Positions 25,365 through 33,744 of a stretch of 64,000 nucleotides of DNA are shown here, one piece after another. The notes below the pieces were generated by a model, which did no database searches, was not told the origin of the DNA, and saw nothing but the letters and a program-made list of their open reading frames with translations. The position numbers were made by a program, and so were the translations under genes. The DNA is taken from NCBI RefSeq assembly GCF_001931675.1, contig NZ_CP014839.1, positions 1,364,001-1,428,000 of the forward strand. The letters are read 5' to 3'. Every line of letters begins with the position of its first letter. Position 1 is the stretch's first letter. The DNA is from Pandoraea thiooxydans (GTDB lineage: Bacteria > Pseudomonadota > Gammaproteobacteria > Burkholderiales > Burkholderiaceae).

Positions 25365-26735
25365 CTATCCTTTTGCCGCGAATATGCCGCTGCCGGTCAG
25401 CAGTTGCAGCGCCACGGTGCGCTCGGCGATCTGTTGGGCGTTGGCCTGCAGGGCCAGTTGCTGGTCGAGCAGCGCCTGCGCTTGCCGCTGTGCCTGCGGC
25501 AGGGTGATTTCGCCGGAGCGCAGCGCGGCGCCGGCCGCCTGTGCGGCGCTTTGCAAGGCGGGCAGGGAGGCCCGCAGTGAGGATTGTTCCTGTTGCAGGA
25601 TGGTCAGGTCGGCCAGCGCTCGCGCCACCTCCGTATGCGCCTGCTGCAGGCGCACGCGATAGGCATCGTAGAGCGCGCGGCGCGTGGCGCGCTCTACGGC
25701 GATCCTGCCGGGGCTGCCGTTGAGAATCGGCAGGCTGAAGTCGATGGCGAATCCCAGGGTATGCACGTTGGAGGTGTCGCGCGCGCGGGAGAGCGTCACG
25801 CCCACCGACGGGAACTGCGACAGCACGGCCTTGCGCAGCGTCTGCTCCTGGCTTGCATAGCCGGCGCGCAGGGCCATCAGGTCGGGCCGGATTTTTGGTA
25901 GCCGGTCGAGCGAGCCGGCTGCTGCGCGCACCGCCGCGGGGTCGAAGCGGGGTAATCCGGCGAGGCTCAGCGCCTGCCCGGGCGGCAGTCCGAGCATGGC
26001 GTCGAGCTCGCCTTGCCTGGCCGCGCGCTGGCGCGCGTCGGCGGCCAGTTGTTGCTGTACGGTGCTCAGTACGATCAGATCGGCGTCGGCCGTTGTGCGC
26101 GGCGCGATGCCGGCCGCCGCGGCGGCGCGCTCGCGCCCCAGCCGCGCGGCAATGGCGCGGCGGCGCGTCTGGAGCAACCGGTCGCGCTCGCGCAGCCCGA
26201 CCAGGGCGATGTAGTCGAGCTCGGCCGCCGATGCGGTTTGCCATTCCTGCCACAGGATGCCGAGGTCGACCGCCCGCACGTGCTCGCGAGCGGCCGAGAC
26301 TGCCGCGCCGCGCGTGATCAGTTGATCGAGATCGAGACTCAGGCCGAGGTTGTAGGCGGTAGTGGTGGCGTCGGATTGTCCTTGCGGAATGTCGCGCTCG
26401 GCCGAAAATTTCGGCACGGGCAGCAAGCCGGCGGCGAACGCCTGGGCGCGTGCCACGCCGGCCCGGTCGCGCGCGGCCTGCAGGCGCGGATCGTTGAGTA
26501 CCGCCAGCGCGGCCACTGCCGAGATGTCGAGCGGCGCTTGCAAATCGATGCGTTGCGCGGCAAGCGCGGGCAGTGCGAGCTCGCGCGTGGTCACGCGCGG
26601 GCCGGCGGCGCTGTCGCGCCAGGCGACGTTGTTCGGCAATGGTTTCGGGGTATAGGTCGCACAGGCCGCCAGCACGCCGCACAAGGCAAGCGCCGGGCCG
26701 ATGCGCAGCAGGCGCGGGACGTTCATCGGCTTCAT
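25365..26735 (-). CDS. Outer-membrane efflux factor (TolC/OprM family lipoprotein)
   Basis: A 456-residue outer-membrane channel. The signal peptide ends in a lipobox (LCGVLAAC, lipidated Cys at about residue 24), and two outer-membrane-efflux repeats follow with long helical stretches. It forms the exit duct of the tripartite pump encoded by the four genes before it. Its start overlaps the pump gene's stop (ATGA). It resembles the outer-membrane factor at 59028 (shared LWQEWQ, SQFP/GQFP and LPI-N motifs), so the two pumps are paralogous. It is last in the BlaI-M56 operon. Confidence 0.9.
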   Translation of the reverse strand: MKPMNVPRLLRIGPALALCGVLAACATYTPKPLPNNVAWRDSAAGPRVTTRELALPALAAQRIDLQAPLDISAVAALAVLNDPRLQAARDRAGVARAQAFAAGLLPVPKFSAERDIPQGQSDATTTAYNLGLSLDLDQLITRGAAVSAAREHVRAVDLGILWQEWQTASAAELDYIALVGLRERDRLLQTRRRAIAARLGRERAAAAAGIAPRTTADADLIVLSTVQQQLAADARQRAARQGELDAMLGLPPGQALSLAGLPRFDPAAVRAAAGSLDRLPKIRPDLMALRAGYASQEQTLRKAVLSQFPSVGVTLSRARDTSNVHTLGFAIDFSLPILNGSPGRIAVERATRRALYDAYRVRLQQAHTEVARALADLTILQQEQSSLRASLPALQSAAQAAGAALRSGEITLPQAQRQAQALLDQQLALQANAQQIAERTVALQLLTGSGIFAAKG

Positions 26736-29700
26736 GCCGGCTCCTTGCGTTGCGCCACGCGTGCGAGTTGCTTGCGCCGCCAGTGCAGGTACAGCGCCGG
26801 AATCAGGTTGGTGCTGCGCACCGCGCTCCAGATCAATCCGCCGAGAATCACGACGGCCAGGCCCTGCTCGGGGGCGGCGCCCTCGCCGAGTCCGAGCGCG
26901 GTCGGCAGCATTCCCAGCATGGCGGTGATGGCGGTCAGCATGATCGGGCGAAAGCGCACCTGGATGGCCTCGCGCACGGCTTGCTCCACCGGCATGCCGG
27001 CGGCCTCGTTGTGGCGCACGCGGTCGAGCAGGACGATGCTGTGCCGCAGGCCGATGCCGATCAGCGTCAGAAAGCCGATCATGCCGGTGGCGTTCAGGCC
27101 CACGCCGCTGACCACCAGCGCAACCGTGCCGCCGGTCAGCGCAAGCGGAATTTCGAGCAGCAGGATGGCCGGTATCAGCAGGCCGTCGAATTGCAGCAGC
27201 AGAATGCCGACCATGATCGCGAACGCCGTCAGCGCGGCGACCAGCAGCCCCAGCGCCGCCTGTTCGATCTGCGCGTAGAGCCCGCCGAAGGCGATCCGGT
27301 AGCCGGCCGGCAGGTGCACGTCGGCCAGCGCGTGCCGCACGGCCGCGATGGTGCTGCCGATCGGGCCGTTGGGCGTGGCCAGGATGTCGAGCGCGCGCGC
27401 GCCGGCGATGTGTTCGATCTGGTTGGGGGTGTTGCCGAGTTCGATGCGTGCGAGCTGCGACAGCGGGGTCCAGCCGCCGGGCGTGCGAATCGGCAGCGAA
27501 GCGAGTTGCTCCATGCTGCGCTGCGGCGCGTCGGCCAGCCGCAAATAGAGCGCCAGCGGCACGTTGCCCTCGGGCACGCGGCTGATGATGCTGCCGTTGA
27601 TCAGCGCGTCGAGCTGCGTGTAAAGGGAGGCCGGCGTCATTTTGTGAGCCGCCAGCGCCTGGGTGTCGGGCTCGATTTGCAACTGCGTGACCGGGTAACC
27701 GTCGTTGTTGAAGACGTCGCTCAGCGCGGGTATTTGATGCAGTTTGGCGGCAATGACCTCCGAGAGCTTGCGCAGCTGCGCGACGTTGCTGCCGAACAGA
27801 TGAATCACGAACGGCTGCGGCAGGCCCGACAGGCTCTCGCCGACCCGCTCGATGGTGGGCGTATCGACCGCGAGCTGCACGCCGGGCAGTTGCGATTCGC
27901 GCTGGATGCGCTCGCCGATCGCATCGAGCGCATTGACGCTGACGCCGGGCTTGAGCACCACCTGGATTTCACCCGCGTAGGCCGGCTCCGTATAGGACGT
28001 CGAGGAGGCCGAACCGATGCGCGCATAGACATGCGCGACGGCCGGGTCCTTGAGCAGGCTTTGGGTAATGGTGCCGACCGCCGCGCGCGTGTCGAGCAGC
28101 GAGCTGCCGGGCGGCAGCGTGAAAGACTCGAGCAGCGCTCCCTCGTTGGGTAACGGCAGGAAACTGATCGGCACCAGCACGAGCCCCACCAGGCTCAACG
28201 CCAGCACGCCGAAGGTAATCGCCAGGCTGGTGCGCGGCGCGCGCGCCACCCACTGAAACAGCTTCTCGTTGGCCTGCTGCAGGCGCCGCAGCAGGCGCTG
28301 CCCGCCGCTGGTGCCGGCGCTCGGCCTGGCGCGCAAAAAGCCCAGGCTCAGCGGCGTGAAAGTCAGCGAGACCAGCAGCGAGGCCAGCAGCGCCAGAATC
28401 ATTGCCAGCGAGAAGGGAATGAAGAACAGGCCCACCAGACCGCCGACGAACAGCAGCGGCACGTAGATCGCGATGTTGGTCAGCGTGCCGGTGATGTCGG
28501 GAATCACGATCGACTTCAGGCCGGCCCAGATACCGTCCCAATGCGCGTCGCCCTGCTCCCAGCGGTGATAAATGCTCTCGAGCACGATGATCGCATCGTC
28601 GGCGAGCAGGCCGACGGCGACCGTCAGCGCGCCGAACGTCATCAGATTCAGGTCTTGTCCGAAGGCGTGCAGGGCGGCAATGGCCAGCGCCAGCGAGAGC
28701 GGGATACTGGTGGCCAGGGCGACGATGCCGCGCCCGGCGCCCAGCACCCAGAACAGCACCAGCACCGCGAGCGCCGCGCCGATCAGCAGGTTGCGGCCCA
28801 GATCGGTGCCTACCAGATGCACCAGATGGCCCTGGCTGTAGGTGCGCACCCAATGAACGCCGGACGGCAACTGCGGCAGCGTCTGCTCGAGTGTGCGTTG
28901 CACCGCGCCGGTGACCGCCAGCGTGGAGGCGCCTGGCTGCTTGACGATGGTCAGCGCGATGCTGGGGCGGCCGTCCAGCGCGACGGCATTGTGCGTCGGC
29001 ACGCCGGCGCGCACGATGCGCGCCAGTGCGCTCAGCGATATGACCCCGTGCGGCGTCGTCACCGGCACCCGCTCGAGCTGCGCGATGTGCACCGGCAGGT
29101 GGCGCGCCTCGATCAGCACGTCGTTGTGGCCCATGGTCACGAAGCCGGCCGGCTCGAGCAGCACCTGCGCCTTGACCGCCCGCGCCAGCGCCGTCACCGG
29201 CACGCCATAGCGCCGCATCGCGTCGAGATCGGGCTGAATCCAAAGCGCCTCGTCACCCGTGCCGAACACATGCACGAATTGCACCCCCGGGATCGCCCGC
29301 AGCGCCGGCACGACGTTCGCGCGCACCGCTCGCTGCACCTGTGCGGGTGCGACGTCGGCTGGAATCTGCGCGGTGTAGTCGGCCACCTCGTTGATCGCAT
29401 TGCCCATGATCTGCGCGACCGGATCGACCTGCGGCGGCAAATCGGGGCGGGCCCGATCGAGCGCGCCGTTGATGCTTTGCAGATCGAGCTGCGCGTTGCT
29501 GCCCTGGCGAAACCGCACGTCGATCTCGACCGTGCCGTTGCCCATCGTCGAGCGCACGCTGGCGAGGTTGGTCAGCGTCAGGATCTGGCTCTCCAGCGGA
29601 TTGACCACCAGCCGCTCGAGCTCGGTGGCGGTGGTGCCCGGCAGGTGCGCTGTGACGCTGACTTGCGGAAAGTCGAACTGCGGCAGTACTTCGACAGGGG

Positions 29701-29803
29701 TATGGACGAACGCGTAGGCGGCATAGAGCAGCACCCCGCCGAGCACGAGCAACCATAGTACCGGGCGCTGCAGCACGCGCGATAGCGAGACGTTCCTGTT
29801 CAT
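26732..29803 (-). CDS. RND efflux pump inner-membrane subunit
   Basis: A 1023-residue RND permease with the expected two halves, each with one helix, a large periplasmic loop and a helix bundle. The proton-relay pair in TM4 is D402-D403 (VGLLADDAIIVLES), as in drug-type RND pumps. The opening (RPVLWLLVLGGVLLYAAYAFVHTPVEVLPQFDFPQVSVTAHLPGTTATELERLV) places it in the broad CusA/MdtB-related group but outside the well-known heavy-metal or AcrB clades. The substrate is unknown. It sits between the adaptor (6 bp upstream) and the outer-membrane factor in the BlaI-controlled operon. Confidence 0.92.
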   Translation of the reverse strand: MNRNVSLSRVLQRPVLWLLVLGGVLLYAAYAFVHTPVEVLPQFDFPQVSVTAHLPGTTATELERLVVNPLESQILTLTNLASVRSTMGNGTVEIDVRFRQGSNAQLDLQSINGALDRARPDLPPQVDPVAQIMGNAINEVADYTAQIPADVAPAQVQRAVRANVVPALRAIPGVQFVHVFGTGDEALWIQPDLDAMRRYGVPVTALARAVKAQVLLEPAGFVTMGHNDVLIEARHLPVHIAQLERVPVTTPHGVISLSALARIVRAGVPTHNAVALDGRPSIALTIVKQPGASTLAVTGAVQRTLEQTLPQLPSGVHWVRTYSQGHLVHLVGTDLGRNLLIGAALAVLVLFWVLGAGRGIVALATSIPLSLALAIAALHAFGQDLNLMTFGALTVAVGLLADDAIIVLESIYHRWEQGDAHWDGIWAGLKSIVIPDITGTLTNIAIYVPLLFVGGLVGLFFIPFSLAMILALLASLLVSLTFTPLSLGFLRARPSAGTSGGQRLLRRLQQANEKLFQWVARAPRTSLAITFGVLALSLVGLVLVPISFLPLPNEGALLESFTLPPGSSLLDTRAAVGTITQSLLKDPAVAHVYARIGSASSTSYTEPAYAGEIQVVLKPGVSVNALDAIGERIQRESQLPGVQLAVDTPTIERVGESLSGLPQPFVIHLFGSNVAQLRKLSEVIAAKLHQIPALSDVFNNDGYPVTQLQIEPDTQALAAHKMTPASLYTQLDALINGSIISRVPEGNVPLALYLRLADAPQRSMEQLASLPIRTPGGWTPLSQLARIELGNTPNQIEHIAGARALDILATPNGPIGSTIAAVRHALADVHLPAGYRIAFGGLYAQIEQAALGLLVAALTAFAIMVGILLLQFDGLLIPAILLLEIPLALTGGTVALVVSGVGLNATGMIGFLTLIGIGLRHSIVLLDRVRHNEAAGMPVEQAVREAIQVRFRPIMLTAITAMLGMLPTALGLGEGAAPEQGLAVVILGGLIWSAVRSTNLIPALYLHWRRKQLARVAQRKEPA

Positions 29804-29809
29804 GACGGC

Positions 29810-30904
29810 TTAGTCCGGCGGCTGATACGAGTGGGCGATGCCGCGGTGATACTCGAGGAAGGCGTCCTGCGCGACGACCTGTTCGCCGGGCCGCAGGCCC
29901 GAGGCGATCCAGGTCTGCCATCCGCGAGTCGGGCCGGGCACGACCCGGCGCGGCTCGTCGCCGTGCGCGGTGCGCACCATCACCCACCAGTTGCCGCGAT
30001 CGAGAATCAGCGACGCGGTGGGCACCGCGAGCATCGCCCGCGGCGCGCCGTCGAGCGTGACCGTGCCCCATTGGCCGCTCGCCCACGGTACGGCACCCGC
30101 GGCCCGCGCGGGGCTCAGCCCGACTTGCGTGCCGCCGTCGGCGTCGAGTGCCGCGCCGACCGTGGTGACCTTGACCGCGAGCGGCGTGCCGCCGCCGGCC
30201 GGCTCGAAACGGCCGCTCATGCCCACATGCACCGCCGCGGCGTCCACGCCGAAGTATTCGGCGCGAATCCAAAGCTTGCCGGCCGGCTGCAGGGTCAGCA
30301 GCGTCTGACCGGGCGTGAGCTCCTCGCCGTCGGCGGCCTGCACGGAGACCACTGCGCCGGCGGTGGGCGCCTTCAAGACCTGCAGATCGCGGGCTTCGTC
30401 GAGCTGGGCCTGCGCGGTTTGCCGGGCCGCTTGCGCGGCGGCAAGTTCGCTGGCCGCGGCGTCCACCGCCTGTCGGGTGCTCAGTTGCGCCGCGAGCTGG
30501 CGACGCGCGATCGCCAGCGCCTGGCGCGCCGTATCGAGCCGTGCCTGGGCACTGCGCACGGCGCTCTCGCGTTGCGTGAGCAAGGCCTGCATGCGCGTGC
30601 CGGTGAGTCTGGCGAGGACTTCGCCGACGCTTACCACGCTGCCCGGCAGCACGCGCAGCTCACGCACTACCCCGGCATTGACCACGCGAACCTTGACCAT
30701 CGCGGTGGGCACGACCTGGCCGTAGGCGCTCAGGCGCGGCGAGAATGTTTTGGCTTGCACGGTCACCGCGGCCGGCGCTGGCGTGGCGGCAGCCTGCGCT
30801 GCAGCGGCGGCGTGCGTCAGGCCCGCGCCGCCCAGGCAGAGCATGGGAGCGAGCAGCCACGCGGCCGTCGCGCGCCGTTGGCGAATCGGCAGATGAGTTT
30901 TCAA
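29810..30904 (-). CDS. RND periplasmic adaptor (membrane fusion protein)
   Basis: A 364-residue adaptor with a signal peptide (KTHLPIRQRRATAAWLLAPMLCLGGAGLTHA). A split lipoyl domain (SPRLSAYGQVVPTAMVKVRVVNAGVVRELRVLPGSVVSVGEVLARL ... LKAPTAGAVVSVQAADGEELTPGQTLLTL) flanks a coiled-coil hairpin (about residues 105-175), followed by beta-barrel and membrane-proximal domains. The best start is a TTG at 30904 whose last two bases overlap the M56 stop; no ATG would keep the signal peptide. Coupled, weak initiation may set pump stoichiometry. Confidence 0.88.
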   Translation of the reverse strand: MKTHLPIRQRRATAAWLLAPMLCLGGAGLTHAAAAAQAAATPAPAAVTVQAKTFSPRLSAYGQVVPTAMVKVRVVNAGVVRELRVLPGSVVSVGEVLARLTGTRMQALLTQRESAVRSAQARLDTARQALAIARRQLAAQLSTRQAVDAAASELAAAQAARQTAQAQLDEARDLQVLKAPTAGAVVSVQAADGEELTPGQTLLTLQPAGKLWIRAEYFGVDAAAVHVGMSGRFEPAGGGTPLAVKVTTVGAALDADGGTQVGLSPARAAGAVPWASGQWGTVTLDGAPRAMLAVPTASLILDRGNWWVMVRTAHGDEPRRVVPGPTRGWQTWIASGLRPGEQVVAQDAFLEYHRGIAHSYQPPD

Positions 30905-31800
30905 AATGTCCAGGCGAGTAATGGATGCAGAATGCGTTCGCCGTAGAGCGCGCCGAGTATGCCGGCGGCCATCAGCAGGCATATGAAACGTGCCTCGATC
31001 TGCAGGAAGCGGGTCATCGCGCGAGGTGCCGCCGGGGCTTCGGCCAGCGGGGCCAGCAGCAGGGCAACGCGTCGTTGCAGCGCTTGCGGGTCGCCCGTCA
31101 GGCAGGCATGCGCGCTCAGATGCGTGCGACTGCGCCGCGCCTGTGCTTCGGCGCCCGAGGCCGAGCGCCGCAAGGTGCTCAGCAACGCGGCGGCCAGCGC
31201 CGTGCCGGAGGCGCCATGCCGCCGCGCCTCGTCGTCGCGCGCCAGCTCCAGCGCCTCGAGCCAGGAATCGAAACGCTGCCGCGCGCCTGGCCACGGCCAT
31301 TGCAGATCGGTCGCAAGCTGGGCCAGCCAGATGCGCAGCGGATCGCGGTGCTCGACGTGCGCCTGTTCATGGCGCCAGGCCGCGTCGATCATGTCGTCGT
31401 CGAGCGTCTTGGCAAGAAACGGAGAGAACAGAATTTGCGGCCGCAGCAGGCCGACGGTGCAAACGCCGGTGCCCGCATCGAAAGGCTCGCGCGTGAGCGC
31501 CCAGACCGCGCGCAGCGCCGCGCGCCACACCACCACGGCAAACGGCACGCATGCGCCGATCAGCACCCAGCGATCGAGGTGGTCGTGCACCGGATCGGGT
31601 TCGCGCAGCGCCCAGCCGCACAGCCAGGCGGCGACCATCAGCGCGGGCATGACCGGCAGCCACAGGCGCAGCCAGGCGCGGCGTTCGGCGCTGCGGCCAT
31701 CGGGCGCGGGCGTCGTGCGCAGCGATATCATCGCGAACGGCTGGACCGCCAGGCCGCCGAACAGGATCAGCAGAACCGTCAACAGCGATTCACGTTCCAT
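30901..31800 (-). CDS. BlaR1-like M56 metallopeptidase lacking a penicillin sensor domain
   Basis: A 299-residue membrane protein of peptidase family M56. Helices lie at about residues 5-25, 45-65 and 78-95, and the zinc motif HEQAH is at 144-148 in AAWRHEQAHVEHRDPLRIW. A last helix (ARFICLLMAAGILGALYG) is near residue 275. True BlaR1/MecR1 add a ~250-residue extracytoplasmic penicillin-binding domain; here the protein stops after the last helix, so beta-lactam sensing is unlikely. By analogy it should cleave the BlaI-type repressor encoded next to it (11-bp gene overlap) on a signal, perhaps membrane or cell-wall stress. It is followed by three efflux genes. Confidence 0.88.
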   Translation of the reverse strand: MERESLLTVLLILFGGLAVQPFAMISLRTTPAPDGRSAERRAWLRLWLPVMPALMVAAWLCGWALREPDPVHDHLDRWVLIGACVPFAVVVWRAALRAVWALTREPFDAGTGVCTVGLLRPQILFSPFLAKTLDDDMIDAAWRHEQAHVEHRDPLRIWLAQLATDLQWPWPGARQRFDSWLEALELARDDEARRHGASGTALAAALLSTLRRSASGAEAQARRSRTHLSAHACLTGDPQALQRRVALLLAPLAEAPAAPRAMTRFLQIEARFICLLMAAGILGALYGERILHPLLAWTF

Positions 31801-32185
31801 GGCCCGGCCCTCGTTTGGCTTGGATGGCGCGCTCGAGGTCTTCGAGCAGCACCGGATCGATCTCGTCGACCGCGTCGACCAGGGCGGCCACTGCCGCATG
31901 CGGCGCCGCGCCGAGAAAGCGGGTCATCAGATGACGTGCGCGGGCGCGCTCGACTTCCTGCTGATTGACGGCCGGGCTGTAGACGAAACCGCCTGCCTCG
32001 CGACGGCGCTCGATCAGGCCCTTCTCGCGCAGCCGGTCGACGACTTTCGCGGTGGTCGTGTAGGCGCGCCCGGCGGGCTCGCCCAGGCGCTCGTGCAAGG
32101 TTCGGACGGATCCCGTGCCGAGCTGCCAGAGCAGGCTCAGCACCGCGTATTCCAGATCGTCGGCAGGGAGTCGATAACGTGTCAT
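31790..32185 (-). CDS. BlaI/MecI/CopY-family repressor
   Basis: A 131-residue BlaI-type protein. The winged helix (YRLPADDLEYAVLSLLWQLGTGSVRTLHERLGEPAGRAYTTTAKVVDRLREKGLIERRREAGGFVYSPAV) carries the typical AYTT-T-K recognition helix. The C-terminal part (about 75-125) is the dimerisation and proteolysis-sensitive region. It is first in a five-gene operon: repressor, M56 protease, adaptor, RND pump, outer-membrane factor. A perfect 18-bp palindrome between its -35 and -10 is the expected operator. No ribosome site precedes the ATG, and the predicted transcript start nearly coincides with it, so the mRNA may be leaderless. Confidence 0.93.
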   Translation of the reverse strand: MTRYRLPADDLEYAVLSLLWQLGTGSVRTLHERLGEPAGRAYTTTAKVVDRLREKGLIERRREAGGFVYSPAVNQQEVERARARHLMTRFLGAAPHAAVAALVDAVDEIDPVLLEDLERAIQAKRGPGHGT

Positions 32186-32191
32186 GCGGCG

Positions 32192-32221
32192 ATGTTACGA
32201 CGTTCGTCGTAAATTGGTCAA
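32192..32221 (-). promoter_or_regulatory. BlaI-type operator inside the efflux-operon promoter
   Basis: The minus strand shows a -35 TTGACC (32221-32216), an 18-bp spacer and a -10 TAACAT (32197-32192). The palindrome TTACGACGTTCGTCGTAA occupies 32195-32212, eight-base arms around TT. It resembles the TACGAC-type dyads bound by BlaI proteins of other bacteria. Bound repressor would block the spacer and -10. The same 80-bp region must also carry the promoter of the divergent DUF72 gene. Confidence 0.8.
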
Positions 32222-32266
32222 GCGCCTATACTTGCCCTATCGCAGCGCTCGCCATGGGGAGGCGGC

Positions 32267-33166
32267 ATGTCGCGCATTCTGGTCGGTACCGCCTCGTGGA
32301 CGGACAAGTCGCTGGTTGCCTGCGGACGTTTCTATCCGCCGGAAGCGAAAACACCCGCGGCGCGGCTGCAGTTCTATGCAAGCTGCTTTCCGGTGGTCGA
32401 AGTCGACAGCGCCTACTACGCGCTGCCCAGTGCCCACAACGCGGCGCTATGGGTCGAGCGCACGCCCGCCGATTTCGTTTTTCACATCAAGGCTTTCCGG
32501 GCGTTCACGCAGCATCGCACGCCGATCGAGGCGCTGCCGCGCGAGCTGCGCGAAGCCTTGCCGCCCACCGGCAAGACGGACATCTATTACAAGGACATGC
32601 CGGCGGCGATCGTCGATCGGCTCTGGGAATATTACCGCGCCGGCATCGCGCCGCTGCACGAGGCGGGGCGCCTGGGTGCGGTGCATTTCCAGTTCGCGCC
32701 GTGGGTGCTTTACGGCGGCGCCGCGCTGGACCACATCGAAGCGTGCATGGCGCGGCTGCCGGGGCTGCGCCTGTCGATCGAGTTCCGGCACCGCTCGTGG
32801 TTTACTCCGGAGCACCGCGACAAGGTGCTCCGGTTTCTGGCCGACCGCGGGCTGGTGCACACCGTGGTCGATGAGCCGCAGGGTTTCGTCAACAGCGTGC
32901 CGGCCATCTGGGAGGTCACGTCGCCCGAATTGGCGGTGGTTCGCATGCACGGACGCAACGCCGCGACGTGGAATCGAAAAGGGCTGAACAGCTCGGCGGC
33001 GCGCTTCAACTACGATTACAGCGACGCCGAACTGGCGGAGCTCGCCGGGAAAATCAAGCAACTCGCCGCGCGCAGCCACACGGTGGCGGCATTCTTCAAT
33101 AACAACTATGAGGATCAGGGGCAGCGCAACGGAAGGACCTTGATGCGCATATTGACTCGTTCGTAG
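32267..33166 (+). CDS. DUF72 family protein (YecE-like)
   Basis: A 299-residue DUF72 protein with a TIM-barrel-like fold. The conserved opening is ILVGTASWTDKSLVACGRFYPPEAKTPAARLQFYASCFPVVEVDSAYYALPS, and IEFRHRSWF and the terminal AAFFNNNYEDQGQRNG stretch are family hallmarks. The function is unknown; related proteins have been linked to nucleic-acid or Fe-S biology only tentatively. A strong GGGGAGG site precedes the ATG. It is divergent from the BlaI efflux operon across 81 bp, so it may respond to the same repressor. Confidence 0.9.
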   Translation: MSRILVGTASWTDKSLVACGRFYPPEAKTPAARLQFYASCFPVVEVDSAYYALPSAHNAALWVERTPADFVFHIKAFRAFTQHRTPIEALPRELREALPPTGKTDIYYKDMPAAIVDRLWEYYRAGIAPLHEAGRLGAVHFQFAPWVLYGGAALDHIEACMARLPGLRLSIEFRHRSWFTPEHRDKVLRFLADRGLVHTVVDEPQGFVNSVPAIWEVTSPELAVVRMHGRNAATWNRKGLNSSAARFNYDYSDAELAELAGKIKQLAARSHTVAAFFNNNYEDQGQRNGRTLMRILTRS

Positions 33167-33204
33167 CGCTAAACTACGCGCATATCGACTGCTCCCTGGA
33201 ATCC

Positions 33205-33744
33205 ATGCCCACGCCTCGCCGCCGCTCCCGTTCGCCTGCTCCGCGTCCCGCGCCGGCCCGGGACGATCCATTGCTCGATCCCGCTTTACTGCGCCGCTTG
33301 CTGCGCGCCAAGGACAGGATGGACGCCGCCTCTCACGAGGCTTGGCCGGTGGCCCGTCTGGCGGCGCTTTGCGGTGTCTCGGAAGCATATTTCGCGCGCT
33401 CCTTCAAGCGTGCCTATGGGATGCCGCCGCATCGTTACCTGTTGACGCGGCGCATCGAGCAGGCCAACACGTTGTTGCGCGACACCGAACTCAGCATCAC
33501 TGAAATCGCCTTTGCCACCGGCTGGGAGAGCCTGGGCACCTTCGGCCGCATTTTTCGCGACGTCACCGGCCGCAGCCCCGGTGCCATGCGCGTGGCGGCG
33601 AGGGCTGCCGGCGATCGGCTCGACCGCGTACCCGCCTGCGTGCTCAAGGCCGCGCAGCGTCCCGATCTCACCAGCGCAGTTTTGGAGAAGCGCCGTCGCA
33701 TGGGCGCGGGTACATTGCGGCCATCAACCAAGGAGGTGTCATGA
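33205..33744 (+). CDS. AraC-family regulator (short)
   Basis: A 179-residue regulator consisting almost only of the AraC double helix-turn-helix (about residues 45-135: WPVARLAALCGVSEAYFARSFKRAYGMPPHRYLLTRRIEQANTLLRDTELSITEIAFATGWESLGTFGRIFRDVTGRSPGAMR). The basic, Pro/Arg-rich N-terminus (MPTPRRRSRSPAPRPAPA) does not look like a ligand-binding domain. Its stop overlaps the VOC protein start (ATGA), so the two are co-translated; it probably controls that gene. Confidence 0.9.
   Translation: MPTPRRRSRSPAPRPAPARDDPLLDPALLRRLLRAKDRMDAASHEAWPVARLAALCGVSEAYFARSFKRAYGMPPHRYLLTRRIEQANTLLRDTELSITEIAFATGWESLGTFGRIFRDVTGRSPGAMRVAARAAGDRLDRVPACVLKAAQRPDLTSAVLEKRRRMGAGTLRPSTKEVS

Noticed and set aside
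30901-32185. Beta-lactam resistance sensor (BlaR1/BlaI with beta-lactamase)
   Set aside because: The M56 protein lacks the C-terminal penicillin-binding domain and no beta-lactamase gene is nearby; the operon continues into efflux genes.
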